A stretch of 64,000 nt of DNA from Sphingopyxis sp. YR583 (lineage in GTDB: Bacteria > Pseudomonadota > Alphaproteobacteria > Sphingomonadales > Sphingomonadaceae), in assembly GCF_900108295.1 (NCBI RefSeq), contig NZ_FNWK01000001.1, positions 434,001-498,000 on the forward strand. Reading direction: 5' to 3'. The translations under genes and the position numbers were made by a program. Numbering within the stretch: the first letter of the stretch is position 1; each line of letters starts with the position of its first letter. Below, piece after piece: positions 10,014 through 20,167 of the stretch. The notes beneath the pieces are model-generated. The model had not been told where the DNA came from. It searched no databases and worked only from the letters and a program-made list of their open reading frames with translations.

Positions 10014-12952
10014 CGCCCCCCGGCCGTCGGCGCAGGCGCCGCGGCCGCAGCACCCAAAGCCGACGCATCGGCCAGCGACATGCCCTTGGGCAGGATCGCC
10101 AGCGACCATTGCCGCTCGGGCGTCAGATATTGCCGCGCCAGTCGCTGAATATCGGCGGCAGTGACCGCCGAAATATCGTCCTGGATCGACAGCGCCGCCG
10201 CCGTGACGCGCGGGTCGCGGGTCGCGCCTTCGAGCAGGAACATCCAATAGACATTGCCGGTCGAAGCACGCGCGACTTGTTCGCGGATCGGCCCGGCATT
10301 GCGCGAAAGCTCGTCGGAGGTAACAGGTTTCGCGACGAGATCGGCGGCAATATCCTTTGCGATGCCATAGAAACGATCGAGATCCTTCGGCGCGAGCAGG
10401 CTGCCGACGAGCAGATAGCCGCCCGTATCGAAGCCCGTCGGCCAGTGGCTGTCGACGACCGGGCCATAGCTTGCCCCCTGCTCCGCGCGAAGGCGATCGA
10501 ACAACCGGTCGTTGAAGATTGCCGCGAGAACTTCGAGCCCGCGCGCGTCGCGCGGGCTGGCGAGCCCGCCGCCGGTCGGCCAGGCGGTCATCGCCGCCGC
10601 CTGCCCCTGCTGGCCGCGATGGTAGGCGATTTCAGGCACGGTGACATGCTTGGCGAAGTCGACGCGCTGACCGGCCGGCGGCGCCAGCGTTTGGCGCGGC
10701 GCAAGAGCACCGAGCGTTTCGGCGAGGATCTTCTTGTAATCGACCGTTTCGAGATCGCCGAAGATCTGCACCTCGATCGGGCCGCTGGCGAGCCGCGGTT
10801 CCCAGAAGGCGCGGAAGGCGGCGGGGGTCAGCGCCTCGATCTGCGCCTTGTCAGGTGCGGCCCAGCGCGCGTCATTGTTCGTCAGCCAGCCGCGCAAATT
10901 GCGGTCGAGCACGGCGTTGGGCGTCGCATCGTTGAGATCATATCCGGTGAGGAAACCGATGCGCAGCCGCTCGACCGGCTGCGGATCCCAGCGCGGCTGG
11001 GCGAGCTTGCCCGCGATCAGCCGCATCTGGTCGGCGAGATCGGCCGGATTGCTTTCGGCCGACAGTTCGAACGCATCGTCGTCGATCGCGAAGTTCATCT
11101 GGATTTGCCGGCCGTTGGTCAGCTGGTCGATCTCGTTCTGACCCCACGGTCCGATGCCGCTTGCGACCAGCGCATAATCGCCTGTCCACAGAAGGTTCGG
11201 CGCGTCGGCGGCGACGCTGCGGTTGCCGGTGCCGAAACGGACATTGACGCGCACCTTGCCCGGTTCGACCTTGTTGTTCGACACCAGCGCAGTCACGCCG
11301 TTCGCAAACTCCAGCCGCTCGGCGCGCAGGCCAAGAAGGCTGCTGGTCGAACTGATCGCCCCCCCCGGACCGAATGAGGGAAGCTGTTTGAAATCGGCCT
11401 TCACCGCTGCCAGCCGGTCGTCGCGCGCAGTGACGGGCGCTTTCAGCGCCGCGAGGACGGCGGCATTGCCGCCCGCCGCGGTCGGGGTGGTCAGAACGAC
11501 GCGCGTGACCGGCGCCGCGAAAATCGCCTTGCTGATGTCGAGCATCACCTTCGGCGTCGCCGAGGCGCGGATCGCTTTGAACATGTCGACCTGTCCCTGC
11601 GGACTGGTCACCGTTTCGTTGATGTCGACCGCGCGAACCATGTCGTCGGCGAGCCGCGCGCCGGGCTCGTTGCGCGCATTTTCCAGCTCCTTGACCAGAA
11701 ACGCCTGAATCTCGTTAGCTTCGCGGTCGATATCGGCCTGCGAGGGCGGATTGCTTACCGCATCGGCGACGACGCCGCGCACGTCGGCCAACGCCGCCTT
11801 CCAGTCGCTCAGGGGAACGATCGATGCCATCGTCACGTCTGCGCTACGGCTGACATATTGTTGTTCGACGGTCGCGACCAGATAGCTGCCGCCGCTGCGC
11901 GCCCGATTTTCCAGCCGCCGGTTGACCAGCGCCTGCGCGATGAATTCGAGGTAGAGCCGCCGCGTATTTTCGACCGTGTCGATACGTTTTTTCCATGGCC
12001 GCACCATCGCCAGCGTCAGTGCGAGCGGCTGGTTTGCCTCGACGATCTCAAGCGCTTCGGGCTCCTTCGGATCGGGCTTGCCGAAATCGGGATTGGCCGG
12101 GTTCGGGCCGTCGGCTTTCCAGTCGCCATAATATTTCGCGACCAGCCCGGCGAGAACCGCCGGGTCGGCATCACCGACGATGACGACGACCGCGCGGTCG
12201 GGGCGATACCAGCGATTGTGGAAAGCGGCGACCGACGTTGCGTTCGCTTTCCCGAGCGAGGCTGTCGTACCGATCGGCGAGCGATCGCCGAGAAGCTGGC
12301 CCGCGAACAGATGGGCGTTGGTCGCATCGCCGATCCGCTTTTGCGGGCCGTCCGATTCGCGCAGTTCGGACATCACGACGCCACGCTCCGCAGCGACCGC
12401 AAGCTCGGATATCCGGGGTTCGCGAACCATGCCCGACAGCAATTTCATGCTTTCGTCGAGATTGGCCGGCGTCACGCTTGGCAGGTCGAGTTGATAGACG
12501 GTTTGCGTCGGCGTCGTCTGCGCGTTCGAATCGCTACCGAAAGTAACCCCGAACCGCTGCCAGATGCGCTTGGCTTCGCCGTCGGGAATATGTTCCGATC
12601 CACGGAAGGTCAGATGCTCGAGCAAATGGGCATAGCCCCGCTCTTCCTCGGTTTCGAACATCGAACCGACGTCCATGCGCACGCGGATCGAAACCTGTCC
12701 CGGCGGCACGCCATTGTTACGCACCGCATAGCGCACCCCGTTGGGAAGCACGCCAAATTGCCACGCGGTATCGCGCGGGATGTCGCTGCCGGCATAAAGC
12801 CAGTCGCTGTTCTTCGCCTGGTTTTGGGCAGTCGTTTTCGCCGCGACACCCTGCGCACTGGCGGCAAGCGGCGTGAGGAGCAGCGCGGCGGCGCCGGCGA
12901 GTAGGAAGGAACGGGCAAAACGAAGCGGCTGGCGCGCGGGAGAATAGGACAT
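10010..12952 (-). CDS. M16 family zinc metallopeptidase, exported
   Basis: Large pitrilysin/processing-peptidase-type protease, probably periplasmic. The first 33 or so residues are a signal peptide (R-S-F-L-L-A-G-A-A-A-L-L-L-T-P, cleavage near A-S-A-Q). The first M16 domain carries the inverted zinc motif H-L-L-E-H, with the usual downstream glutamate in the A-A-E-R-G-V-V-M-S-E-L block. The second half repeats the fold without an H-x-x-E-H motif, which is the normal arrangement of an active N-half and inactive C-half. At 980 residues it matches sphingomonad M16 proteins. Transcribed alone; substrate unknown. Confidence 0.92.
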   Translation of the reverse strand: MSYSPARQPLRFARSFLLAGAAALLLTPLAASAQGVAAKTTAQNQAKNSDWLYAGSDIPRDTAWQFGVLPNGVRYAVRNNGVPPGQVSIRVRMDVGSMFETEEERGYAHLLEHLTFRGSEHIPDGEAKRIWQRFGVTFGSDSNAQTTPTQTVYQLDLPSVTPANLDESMKLLSGMVREPRISELAVAAERGVVMSELRESDGPQKRIGDATNAHLFAGQLLGDRSPIGTTASLGKANATSVAAFHNRWYRPDRAVVVIVGDADPAVLAGLVAKYYGDWKADGPNPANPDFGKPDPKEPEALEIVEANQPLALTLAMVRPWKKRIDTVENTRRLYLEFIAQALVNRRLENRARSGGSYLVATVEQQYVSRSADVTMASIVPLSDWKAALADVRGVVADAVSNPPSQADIDREANEIQAFLVKELENARNEPGARLADDMVRAVDINETVTSPQGQVDMFKAIRASATPKVMLDISKAIFAAPVTRVVLTTPTAAGGNAAVLAALKAPVTARDDRLAAVKADFKQLPSFGPGGAISSTSSLLGLRAERLEFANGVTALVSNNKVEPGKVRVNVRFGTGNRSVAADAPNLLWTGDYALVASGIGPWGQNEIDQLTNGRQIQMNFAIDDDAFELSAESNPADLADQMRLIAGKLAQPRWDPQPVERLRIGFLTGYDLNDATPNAVLDRNLRGWLTNNDARWAAPDKAQIEALTPAAFRAFWEPRLASGPIEVQIFGDLETVDYKKILAETLGALAPRQTLAPPAGQRVDFAKHVTVPEIAYHRGQQGQAAAMTAWPTGGGLASPRDARGLEVLAAIFNDRLFDRLRAEQGASYGPVVDSHWPTGFDTGGYLLVGSLLAPKDLDRFYGIAKDIAADLVAKPVTSDELSRNAGPIREQVARASTGNVYWMFLLEGATRDPRVTAAALSIQDDISAVTAADIQRLARQYLTPERQWSLAILPKGMSLADASALGAAAAAPAPTAGGR

Positions 12953-13040
12953 TGACCCATCTTATCGCCTTCGAACCTTGCTGGCCACTGAACTGTCACC
13001 GAACCTTGTCCTTCCGCTGCGACGGGCCTAGCCAGTTGCG

Positions 13041-13892
13041 ATGACCGAAAAAACCGTCCCGCTCGCCGCGCTGATCCAGATGACAAGCGGCCTCGACCCC
13101 GATGACAATCTCGCGGTCATCGATCGTGCGATGGGTGAGGCCGCGGCGCAGGGGGCAACGATGGCCTTCCTGCCCGAAATGTCGCTGCTACTCGACCGCG
13201 ACCGCGCACGATCGGGCGCACATATCGCGCGCGAAGCCGACAGTCCCTGGCCCGCCGCCTTACAGACGATGGCGCAACGGCACGCGATATGGCTGCATAC
13301 GGGATCGATACCGCTGCTCGCCGACACCGGTGAGCGGCGCGTCAACCGCAGCCATGTCATCGCCGCCGACGGCAGCATCCGCGCGCGCTATGACAAAATC
13401 CACATGTTCGACGTTACCCTGCCCACGGGCGAAAACTGGCAGGAATCGGCGGCCTATGAAGGCGGCGATACCGCGGTGGTCGTCGAGACTCCATTGGGAC
13501 AGATGGGACTCAGCGTCTGTTACGACCTGCGGTTTCCCGAGCTCTACCGCGCGCTCGTCGACCGCGGTGCCACCGTCATCGCGATCCCCGCCGCCTTCAC
13601 CGTACCGACCGGCGAAGCGCACTGGCATGTGCTGATGCGCGCAAGGGCGATCGAAACCGGCTGCCATGTACTGGCCGCGGCGCAAAACGGCACGCATGCC
13701 GACGGACGGGATACCTATGGCCACAGTATCGCGGTTGATCCGTGGGGCGCCGTCCTCGCGGACGCAGGGAACGGGGTGAGCGACAAGGGCTATATGTTGG
13801 CGGTGGCACCGATCGCCTCGGAAACAGGCGTCAAGGCCCGACAGGCGATTCCGCTCGCGCGGTCACGGGCGAACCGGAATCTCAGCCTCTGA
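13041..13892 (+). CDS. Carbon-nitrogen hydrolase of the nitrilase superfamily (Nit-like amidase)
   Basis: Hydrolyses a C-N amide bond. The catalytic triad is visible: Glu in F-L-P-E-M-S (near residue 45), Lys in Y-D-K-I-H-M-F-D (near 115) and Cys in V-C-Y-D-L-R-F-P-E-L (near 160). The Y-D-K-I-H-M-F-D and C-Y-D-L-R-F-P-E-L blocks are typical of Nit1/Nit2 proteins, which repair deaminated glutathione or act as omega-amidases. The 283-residue length fits. It is a single gene divergent from the M16 peptidase. Confidence 0.92.
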   Translation: MTEKTVPLAALIQMTSGLDPDDNLAVIDRAMGEAAAQGATMAFLPEMSLLLDRDRARSGAHIAREADSPWPAALQTMAQRHAIWLHTGSIPLLADTGERRVNRSHVIAADGSIRARYDKIHMFDVTLPTGENWQESAAYEGGDTAVVVETPLGQMGLSVCYDLRFPELYRALVDRGATVIAIPAAFTVPTGEAHWHVLMRARAIETGCHVLAAAQNGTHADGRDTYGHSIAVDPWGAVLADAGNGVSDKGYMLAVAPIASETGVKARQAIPLARSRANRNLSL

Positions 13893-13974
13893 CGGGACAG
13901 CTTGATTGCCATAGCGCCGCGCCTTGGCGGCTTCGATAAAAAGTCCAGTCTGAACAAAACCAGCTTGAACAAAC

Positions 13975-14005
13975 AAAGGGCCCCGAGCGAAGCTCGGAGC
14001 CCTTT
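13975..14005 (-). terminator. Rho-independent terminator of the small membrane protein gene
   Basis: The inverted repeat AAAGGGccCCGAGC-gaa-GCTCGGagCCCTTT lies 22 bases after the stop at 14027 on the minus strand and is followed there by TTTGTTTG. This is a textbook intrinsic terminator. The nearly symmetrical A-rich flank may also stop transcripts from the nitrilase gene on the plus strand. Confidence 0.85.
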
Positions 14006-14026
14006 GCGAAACTCTGGTTAGCCAGA

Positions 14027-14257
14027 TCAGTTCGGGCTGGTCGGCGAATCGTCGTCGTTGTCCGACGCGATGATGATGCCACCGACAACAGCAACGAGAG
14101 CGAGGATTGCGATGATCCAGCTCGTGCTGCCTTCGAGTTCGCTCTGACCGTCAACGGCCGAAGCTGCGCGTGCTGCGGGAGCAGCCGACGCGGCAACCGG
14201 TGCCGCAATCATCGAGGTAGCTGCGAGAGAGATCGCGGCCTTCTTAAGCAGGTTCAT
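14027..14257 (-). CDS. Small exported or membrane protein, hypothetical (76 aa)
   Basis: ATG at 14257 (or 14260) follows GGAGA at usable spacing. The much longer open frame upstream has poor codon use and is rejected. The protein begins with a signal peptide (MNLLKKAAISLAATSMIAAP, cleavage near A-S-A-A). A short polar spacer follows, then one membrane helix (W-I-I-A-I-L-A-L-V-A-V-V-G-G-I-I-I-A, about 47-64), and an acidic Asp-rich C-terminus (D-N-D-D-D). A strong terminator follows, so it is an independent transcript. Function unknown; similar short Ala-rich exported proteins are common in sphingomonads. Confidence 0.75.
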   Translation of the reverse strand: MNLLKKAAISLAATSMIAAPVAASAAPAARAASAVDGQSELEGSTSWIIAILALVAVVGGIIIASDNDDDSPTSPN

Positions 14258-14432
14258 CATATTCTCCGTCCACTGGATTACTCTTGTCGAATCACACCGG
14301 AGATAGCTCCCCGATCTGCTTCTGCAGGGCCCTCTTAGGCACCGCGGTCCGCAATTGCAACGACGTTTTGCCCTACCCCGCCAAATCTTAGTAAATAATA
14401 AATAGGGAAAAAGTTGTTGCCAACTATGCAAT

Positions 14433-15227
14433 TTACCCGCGCCGAACGCGTTCGAAGGATTCGCTTGTGACGGGGTATCCAAGGTGCTCGGGAATGCAGA
14501 GGAAGGACGCTCCTTCGCGTTCCTCGATCCATGGCGTGATCAATTCCACCGGAAACAGCCCGGAGTGCTCAGAAAAGCTGGAAAAATTAGCGGCAAGTGC
14601 CAGCCGTTCGAGATTGCGACGGGTCGGAAAAATCACCGATACTTCGCCGCGGTCGGCCATCGCCAGCGTGTCCGTCGCGCTTGCCCAGAAAATATGACTA
14701 TGTTCGGCCTCTTCGACCGTCAGCTCGTGATTGTGTTGCGGCGCTGCAACAGCGAAGAAGCGTGTGTCGAAGGTCCGCGCTTCTTTGAAGTTGGGGCACC
14801 ACCGCGCAAACGGAACGAAGGATTCCAATGCGATTCGGTCGCCCCGCGCCGCCAATATGTCCGAAAGCAGGGTGCCGGCCAGCAGCGCCTGCCGTACCTC
14901 GGCGACGTCGCCCTCGGCCAGCGCCGGCCAGCCGACCGCAAGCCCGGTTTCCTCCAGCGTCTCGCGTAGCGCAGCAACCCGCGCCGCGCCGTCGGCTTCG
15001 TCGATTCCGAGCCCATAGAGACGCGCGACCCGGTAATCGTCAGGATCGACGCGGCCGCCGGGAAACACGACCGCCCCGGCCGCAAAGGCCATGGTGGTCG
15101 ACCGCTTGACCATCAATATCTCGTCGGGACCGCCGCTGTCCGACGGACGCATGATGACCAATGTCGCCGCGGGAATGGCGCCGTCGGGCAAGGTTTCGGG
15201 CGGCAAGGTCGGGGGCGTATCGCTCAT
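14433..15227 (-). CDS. NUDIX hydrolase
   Basis: Hydrolyses a nucleoside diphosphate linked to another moiety; substrate not predictable. The frame opens at 15326, but the protein aligned with the family starts at ATG 15227 (M-S-D-T-P-P-T-L), giving 264 residues. The Nudix helix is present as A-A-L-R-E-T-L-E-E-T-G-L (R-E-x-x-E-E-x-G core) after V-V-F-P-G-G-R-V-D. The length and the late W-A-S-A-T box resemble the NUDT19-like coenzyme A diphosphatase group seen in alphaproteobacteria. Transcribed towards the small membrane gene. Confidence 0.88.
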   Translation of the reverse strand: MSDTPPTLPPETLPDGAIPAATLVIMRPSDSGGPDEILMVKRSTTMAFAAGAVVFPGGRVDPDDYRVARLYGLGIDEADGAARVAALRETLEETGLAVGWPALAEGDVAEVRQALLAGTLLSDILAARGDRIALESFVPFARWCPNFKEARTFDTRFFAVAAPQHNHELTVEEAEHSHIFWASATDTLAMADRGEVSVIFPTRRNLERLALAANFSSFSEHSGLFPVELITPWIEEREGASFLCIPEHLGYPVTSESFERVRRG

Positions 15228-15352
15228 GGAACAAGCGATAACCGCGCCGCACCCCCTTGTCATCCCGGCATTGCGAGCGCGCGCGGACGGGTGCAAGATG
15301 ACGCACGGCCAAGCGATCCGGGCCAAGCGATCCGGGACGGGGGAGCAGGATA

Positions 15353-15979
15353 TTGGGCATCGTCGAAATTTTGGGCGTCGCGGGCAGCCTGAGCCTTCTG
15401 GCCGGCTGGCGGCTCTACCTCACCATATTGGCCACCGGCACCGCGATGCATTTCGGCTGGTTGCCGCTACCCGAACATCTCGCCGCGCTGCAAGTGCTCG
15501 CCAATCCGTGGGTACTCGGCGTCGCCGCGATCGGGACCGTCGCCGAATTTCTCGCCGACAAGATCGCCTGGGTCGATTCTGTATGGGATATGGCCCACAG
15601 CATCATCCGCCCTCTCGGCGGGGCGTTGCTGGCGCTGGCACTCGTCGATTCGTCCGATCCCGCGTGGCAGGTGATCGCGTTCCTGCTCGGCGGCGGCGGT
15701 GCCTTGCTGAGCCACGGGGCAAAAGCGACGACGCGCGCGGTGGTCAATGTCAGTCCCGAACCCTTCAGCAACGCGGCCGTTTCGACCGGCGAAGATGTCG
15801 CAACTGGCGGCCTGCTCGCGCTCGCCATCGCCTATCCGCCGCTGGCGATTGTCATCGCGGTCCTGCTCGCCGTGGCAGCGGTTATCGTCATCATCGCGCT
15901 GCGCCGATTGCTGCGTAATATCAAGGCAACGTTGAAACGGGCAATGGGCGACGAGCCGTCTATTACTTCGGACGCTTAG
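15353..15979 (+). CDS. DUF4126 family membrane protein
   Basis: A 208-residue protein with four or five hydrophobic helices and the DUF4126 pattern: E-I-L-G-V-A-G-S-L-S-L-L-A-G-W-R at the start, W-V-D-S-V-W-D in the middle and K-A-T-T-R-A-V-V-N-V-S-P-E-P late. The start is TTG at 15353 behind GGGGAG. No other in-frame start gives the full first helix. Two copies of the 14-mer CCAAGCGATCCGGG lie just upstream (15309-15336). Function of the family is unknown. Confidence 0.82.
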   Translation: MGIVEILGVAGSLSLLAGWRLYLTILATGTAMHFGWLPLPEHLAALQVLANPWVLGVAAIGTVAEFLADKIAWVDSVWDMAHSIIRPLGGALLALALVDSSDPAWQVIAFLLGGGGALLSHGAKATTRAVVNVSPEPFSNAAVSTGEDVATGGLLALAIAYPPLAIVIAVLLAVAAVIVIIALRRLLRNIKATLKRAMGDEPSITSDA

Positions 15980-16050
15980 TAATTTGGCAATATTCACTTT
16001 ATAAGCTTGGCTAACAGGGGGGCTCTCGACCCGAAAGGGAGTGATGTCCC

Positions 16051-18840
16051 GTGCGCCTCAAATCCACTCCAAAGCCCGTTCTGCTGGCGTCCGTCGCAGC
16101 CCTCGCGCTGGGACAAGCCTCCCCTGCGCTGGCCCAGTGCGTCTTCATCCCCACCGCCGATAACGACAGTCATGTCTGCGGCAGCGGGACATCGCCCGGC
16201 GGCCTGAACGATCCCGGCGGCAACAACCAGCTGACGTTTCCAACCGGCGGAACCGGCGTCATCGCGGGCAACGTCACTTTCGGCGGTGGGTCCGATACGA
16301 TCGCGATCGATTCGGGCCGCATCGACGGCGGGGTCGATCAGGGCAATGGCGACGACCGTTTCCGGATCAGCGCCGGGACGGTCGCCGGGCAGGTCCAGCA
16401 AGGCGAAGGCATCGACGATTTCGTGATGACCGGCGGCGAAATCAATGTGCTCAATCAGGGCGGGTCGATGGACACATTCCTGATGACCGGCGGGCGCATC
16501 GTCGATGCCTTCGACGATGGCGACACCGCACGGATGACGGGTGGACGCATCGGCCGCGTCAACATGAAGCTCGCCGACAATCTGTTCGACATGTCGGGCG
16601 GCACCATCGACCGCAATCTTGTCGCGGGGTTCGGTAACGACACGATCATCCTGTCGGGCGGCACGATCGGCGGCAATATCAGCGTGTCGGGCGGCACCGA
16701 CAGTGTGACGATCACCGGCGGATCGGTCGGCGGCGACGTGCTGCTGAGCGCTGGCACCGACAGTTTTGTCTGGGACGGCGGCGGCGTGGTCCATGGGACC
16801 ATCGACCTCGGCGGTGACAATGACAGCGCGCGGCTCACAGACCTGACCGCCGCGCACCTCGGCCGCTCGCCGCGAATCACCGGAGGCGATGGGAGCGACA
16901 CGCTCACCTTCGACAATGTCACCACCGGCGGCATCGCTCGCTTCGACGCGTGGGAGATCATCCGCGCGACCGACGACAGCGAACTGACCTTCGACGGGTT
17001 CCTGACACTCGGCGATGCGGGCACGGGTACCGGCCGCCTCGAAATCGATGCGTCGAGCACGATTTTCGGGGGCGGCCTTCAGGGCGGCATCGCGGCCTTT
17101 ACTGCCGGCCAGCGCGCAACGCTGGTCAACGCCGGGCGCATGGACCTGACCAGCGGCGGCCGCACGCCGGGTGACAGCTTTACCGTCCGCGGCGATTATA
17201 TCGGGGAGGGCGGCCTGCTACTGATCGACACGGTTCTGGGAAACGATGCCTCCCTGTCCGACAAGCTGGTGATCGACGGTGGCAGTGCCTCGGGGAAGAC
17301 GGGCATCACCGTGCTCAACGCGGGCGGCAGGGGTGCCGTCACGGCGCAGAACGGCATTCTTGTCGTCGAGGCGATCAATGGCGGCACGACCGCAAGCGGC
17401 GCCTTTGCGCTCAACAGCCGGGTCGCGGTTGGGGCCTATGAATATTTTCTGTTTCGGGGCGGCACGAGCGCCGGCACGGGACAGAATTGGTATCTCCGCT
17501 CGACCCTGCCGCCTCCGCCAGCCCCCGCCGCTCCGCCGCCACCCGAACCCGCGCCCGTGCCGCCGGTCCTGACGCCACCGCCCGCCCCGGCCCCCGAGCC
17601 GGCCCCGCCCGAACCGCCGACACCACCACCTCCGGCGGTGCCCGACCCGCCACCGCCGCCACCCGAGGCGACTCCGGGCAATCCCGATCCCGTCGACCCC
17701 GCGCCGCCCGTGACCGTCACCGATCCGCCGCCGGCACCGACGCCCGAACCACCTCCGGCGCCCGAGCCCGCAGCACCGCCTCCGCCGCCCGAACCACCTA
17801 CCGAACCGGCACCGCTTCCTCCGCCCACCCCCGACCCGGCGGCCGAGCCGCCAACGCCGGGCGCAACGCCAGCGGTTGCCGAAGCCGGCGAACTCGTGCC
17901 GCTGTTCCGGCCCGAGGTCGCGGCCTTTGTCGCGGCGTTGCCCGTCGCGCATCATCTGGCGTCGGCGACTCTCGGCACCTTCCACGAACGCCGCGGCGAG
18001 CAGGCGCTGCTGCGCGGCGGCGGCGTGCTGCCCGCGACATGGGGCCGCGTCTTTGCCGAGAATAGCGACATCAAATGGGACGGCGATGTCGCCTCGTCAC
18101 TCGACGGCGACCTCTCTGGCTTCCAGATCGGGCAGGATTTTGCGGGTTGGGGTGAGGACGGGGGAACCAATATCCGCCTCGGCGCCTTCGTCGGGCGCTC
18201 GGCGACCGACGGCACGGTGCGCGGCGGCGCGCTCGGCTGGAACGACCTCGTCGTCGGGCAAATCGACGTCAAGGCGACCAGCCTTGCCGGCTACGCTACG
18301 CTCGTCGGGACAAGCGGCTGGTATGTCGACCTGGTGGTGATGCGCAGCTGGTTCGACGGCACCGCCGCCGCCAGTTCGGGCATGGCGATCGATATCGACG
18401 GCACTGGCTGGACGGCGTCACTCGAGGCCGGCTATCCGATCGCGTTGTCCGGCAACTGGACACTCGAACCGCAGGCGCAGATCCTGTGGCAGCAGGTGAA
18501 GCTCGACGACCGTGCCGACGCCTTTTCGGCGATCGACTTCGCCAAGGGCGACGCCATAACCGGACGCGCCGGGCTACGACTGCAGGGCGAATATGGCGGC
18601 CTTCGGCCTTATCTCCACGCGAGCTTGTGGCATGGTTTTTCGGGCGATCAGTCGACGCGTTTCGGGACCGACCCGATCCGTACCGACCTCGGGCGGACCG
18701 AAGCCGAAGTCGGCGCCGGGCTGATCGCGCGCTTCGGCGAAAGCGTCGCGGTGCACTTGAAGGGCGATTATGCGTTCGACGCCGACGGACCGCGCAGCCG
18801 GCGGTACGGCGGCACGGTCGGCGTGACGGTCCGCTGGTAG
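16051..18840 (+). CDS. Autotransporter with Gly-rich repeat passenger and Pro-rich linker
   Basis: Classical (type Va) autotransporter of 929 residues, exposed on or released from the outer membrane. Starts at GTG 16051 with AAGGGAG upstream. Residues 1-28 are a signal peptide ending A-L-A. The passenger (about 30-480) is built from short repeats such as S-G-G-T-I-G-G-N and T-G-G-x-I/V, expected to form a beta-helix. Residues about 485-611 are a striking proline-rich linker dominated by P-P-P-E-P and P-A-P. The last 280 or so residues are the beta-barrel autotransporter domain, ending in aromatic W as the family requires. Ligand unknown. Confidence 0.9.
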   Translation: MRLKSTPKPVLLASVAALALGQASPALAQCVFIPTADNDSHVCGSGTSPGGLNDPGGNNQLTFPTGGTGVIAGNVTFGGGSDTIAIDSGRIDGGVDQGNGDDRFRISAGTVAGQVQQGEGIDDFVMTGGEINVLNQGGSMDTFLMTGGRIVDAFDDGDTARMTGGRIGRVNMKLADNLFDMSGGTIDRNLVAGFGNDTIILSGGTIGGNISVSGGTDSVTITGGSVGGDVLLSAGTDSFVWDGGGVVHGTIDLGGDNDSARLTDLTAAHLGRSPRITGGDGSDTLTFDNVTTGGIARFDAWEIIRATDDSELTFDGFLTLGDAGTGTGRLEIDASSTIFGGGLQGGIAAFTAGQRATLVNAGRMDLTSGGRTPGDSFTVRGDYIGEGGLLLIDTVLGNDASLSDKLVIDGGSASGKTGITVLNAGGRGAVTAQNGILVVEAINGGTTASGAFALNSRVAVGAYEYFLFRGGTSAGTGQNWYLRSTLPPPPAPAAPPPPEPAPVPPVLTPPPAPAPEPAPPEPPTPPPPAVPDPPPPPPEATPGNPDPVDPAPPVTVTDPPPAPTPEPPPAPEPAAPPPPPEPPTEPAPLPPPTPDPAAEPPTPGATPAVAEAGELVPLFRPEVAAFVAALPVAHHLASATLGTFHERRGEQALLRGGGVLPATWGRVFAENSDIKWDGDVASSLDGDLSGFQIGQDFAGWGEDGGTNIRLGAFVGRSATDGTVRGGALGWNDLVVGQIDVKATSLAGYATLVGTSGWYVDLVVMRSWFDGTAAASSGMAIDIDGTGWTASLEAGYPIALSGNWTLEPQAQILWQQVKLDDRADAFSAIDFAKGDAITGRAGLRLQGEYGGLRPYLHASLWHGFSGDQSTRFGTDPIRTDLGRTEAEVGAGLIARFGESVAVHLKGDYAFDADGPRSRRYGGTVGVTVRW

Positions 18841-18843
18841 GCG

Positions 18844-20067
18844 TCAGGCGGGCAGCAGCGCCTTCAGCGGCGTTTCGGTGTCGGCGAGTTGTTCCGCCGT
18901 CGCGCGCAGCCCGGCGGTGACGATCATCCGGCCCTGAACATAATCCTTGGTCGCATTGACGCAGTCGATCGCGATCACCTTGCCCGCCTTGAGGTAGACG
19001 ACCGAGAAGCTGCGTGTCGCGGGATCGCCGCGCAGCACCGCCTGATCATGCCCAGTCGAAAGCCCCGCGGTCTGGAGCTTCAGGTCATATTGGTTCGACC
19101 AGAACCAGGGGATAGCGTGATAGGGCGCCTCGTCGCCGACGATGCCCTTCGCGACGACATTCGCCTGATCATTGGCGTTCTGAACCGATTCCAGCCGAAT
19201 TTCAGCGCCCTCGGCGAATTCGTTCACATGCGAGGCGCAGTCGCCGATCGCATAGACGTCGGGCAGGCTCGTCTTGCACAGGCGATCGACGCGGACGCCG
19301 TTGGCGCAATCGGCGCCCGCAGCGATCAGCGGCTCGACCGCGGGCACGATGCCGATGCCGACGATGACGAGGTCGGCGGGGATCACTTCGCCGTCGGACA
19401 GCCGCACGCCGGTGACACGGTCGTTGCCCTCGATCGCGTCGACGCAGACGCCAAGATGCAGCTCGACGCCATGATCGCGGTGCTCCTTCTCATAGAAGCG
19501 CGACAGTTCCTCGCCCGCGACGCGCGCGAGCACGCGGTTCTGCGCTTCGAGCAGCACGACTTTCTTGCCGGCCTTGTTGAGCACGGCCGCGGCCTCGAGC
19601 CCGATATAGCCGCCACCGATCACGACGATCTGCTTTGCGGTTTCGGACGCGGCCTTCATCGCGTCGGCGTCGGCGCGCGTGCGCACGCCCTGCACACCGG
19701 GAAGGTCGCCGCCCGGGATCGGCAACATGCGCGGATGGCCGCCGGTCGCCCAGACGAGCTTGCCATAGCCGATCGTCTCGCCGCCATCGGTGGTGACGCT
19801 ATGCGCGGCCGGATCGACGCTCGCGACGCGCTTGCCAAGCAGCATCGTCACTTCGCGCTCGTCCCAATATTTCGCAGGACGCAGCTGGATGCGTTCGAAT
19901 TCCTTTTCGCCCGCGAAATATTCCTTCGATAGCGGCGGGCGTTCGTAGGGGAGTTCGGGTTCCTCGCCGATGATCGCGATGCTTCCTTCGAACTTTTGCG
20001 TGCGCAGCATCACAGCCACCTGTGCGCCGCCATGACCTGCACCCACAATCACTACGTCGAACTGCAT
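18844..20067 (-). CDS. FAD/NAD(P)-dependent oxidoreductase, ferredoxin-reductase type
   Basis: Probably passes electrons from NAD(P)H to a ferredoxin or rubredoxin. The 407-residue protein starts at ATG 20067; upstream frame to 20184 lacks coding character. It has the FAD motif [10 protein letters not shown] near residues 4-13 and the NAD(P) motif [12 protein letters not shown] near 145. The second FAD block D-V-Y-A-I-G-D-C-A and a C-terminal reductase domain follow. This domain order matches putidaredoxin/rhodocoxin reductases. No ferredoxin or oxygenase gene is adjacent, so the partner is elsewhere. It ends 3 bases from the convergent autotransporter stop. Confidence 0.9.
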   Translation of the reverse strand: MQFDVVIVGAGHGGAQVAVMLRTQKFEGSIAIIGEEPELPYERPPLSKEYFAGEKEFERIQLRPAKYWDEREVTMLLGKRVASVDPAAHSVTTDGGETIGYGKLVWATGGHPRMLPIPGGDLPGVQGVRTRADADAMKAASETAKQIVVIGGGYIGLEAAAVLNKAGKKVVLLEAQNRVLARVAGEELSRFYEKEHRDHGVELHLGVCVDAIEGNDRVTGVRLSDGEVIPADLVIVGIGIVPAVEPLIAAGADCANGVRVDRLCKTSLPDVYAIGDCASHVNEFAEGAEIRLESVQNANDQANVVAKGIVGDEAPYHAIPWFWSNQYDLKLQTAGLSTGHDQAVLRGDPATRSFSVVYLKAGKVIAIDCVNATKDYVQGRMIVTAGLRATAEQLADTETPLKALLPA

Positions 20068-20167
20068 CGCCTTCGTCTCCTGTCGCCGCCCGTGGCGCGG
20101 CCCTTGCACGCGGGTACGCGGCAGGCAAGTGGATGCTTGGTTGCCGTAACGAAAGAAATGCTGCGGG

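Noticed and set aside
13955..13972. GAAC repeats near 13951-13969 as a second SOS box
   Set aside because: The gap between GAAC copies is 11 bases, not 7, and they flank a terminator rather than a promoter.
17503..17880. Pro-rich repetitive DNA in the autotransporter gene as a separate repeat element
   Set aside because: It is in frame and encodes the normal proline-rich linker between passenger and barrel.
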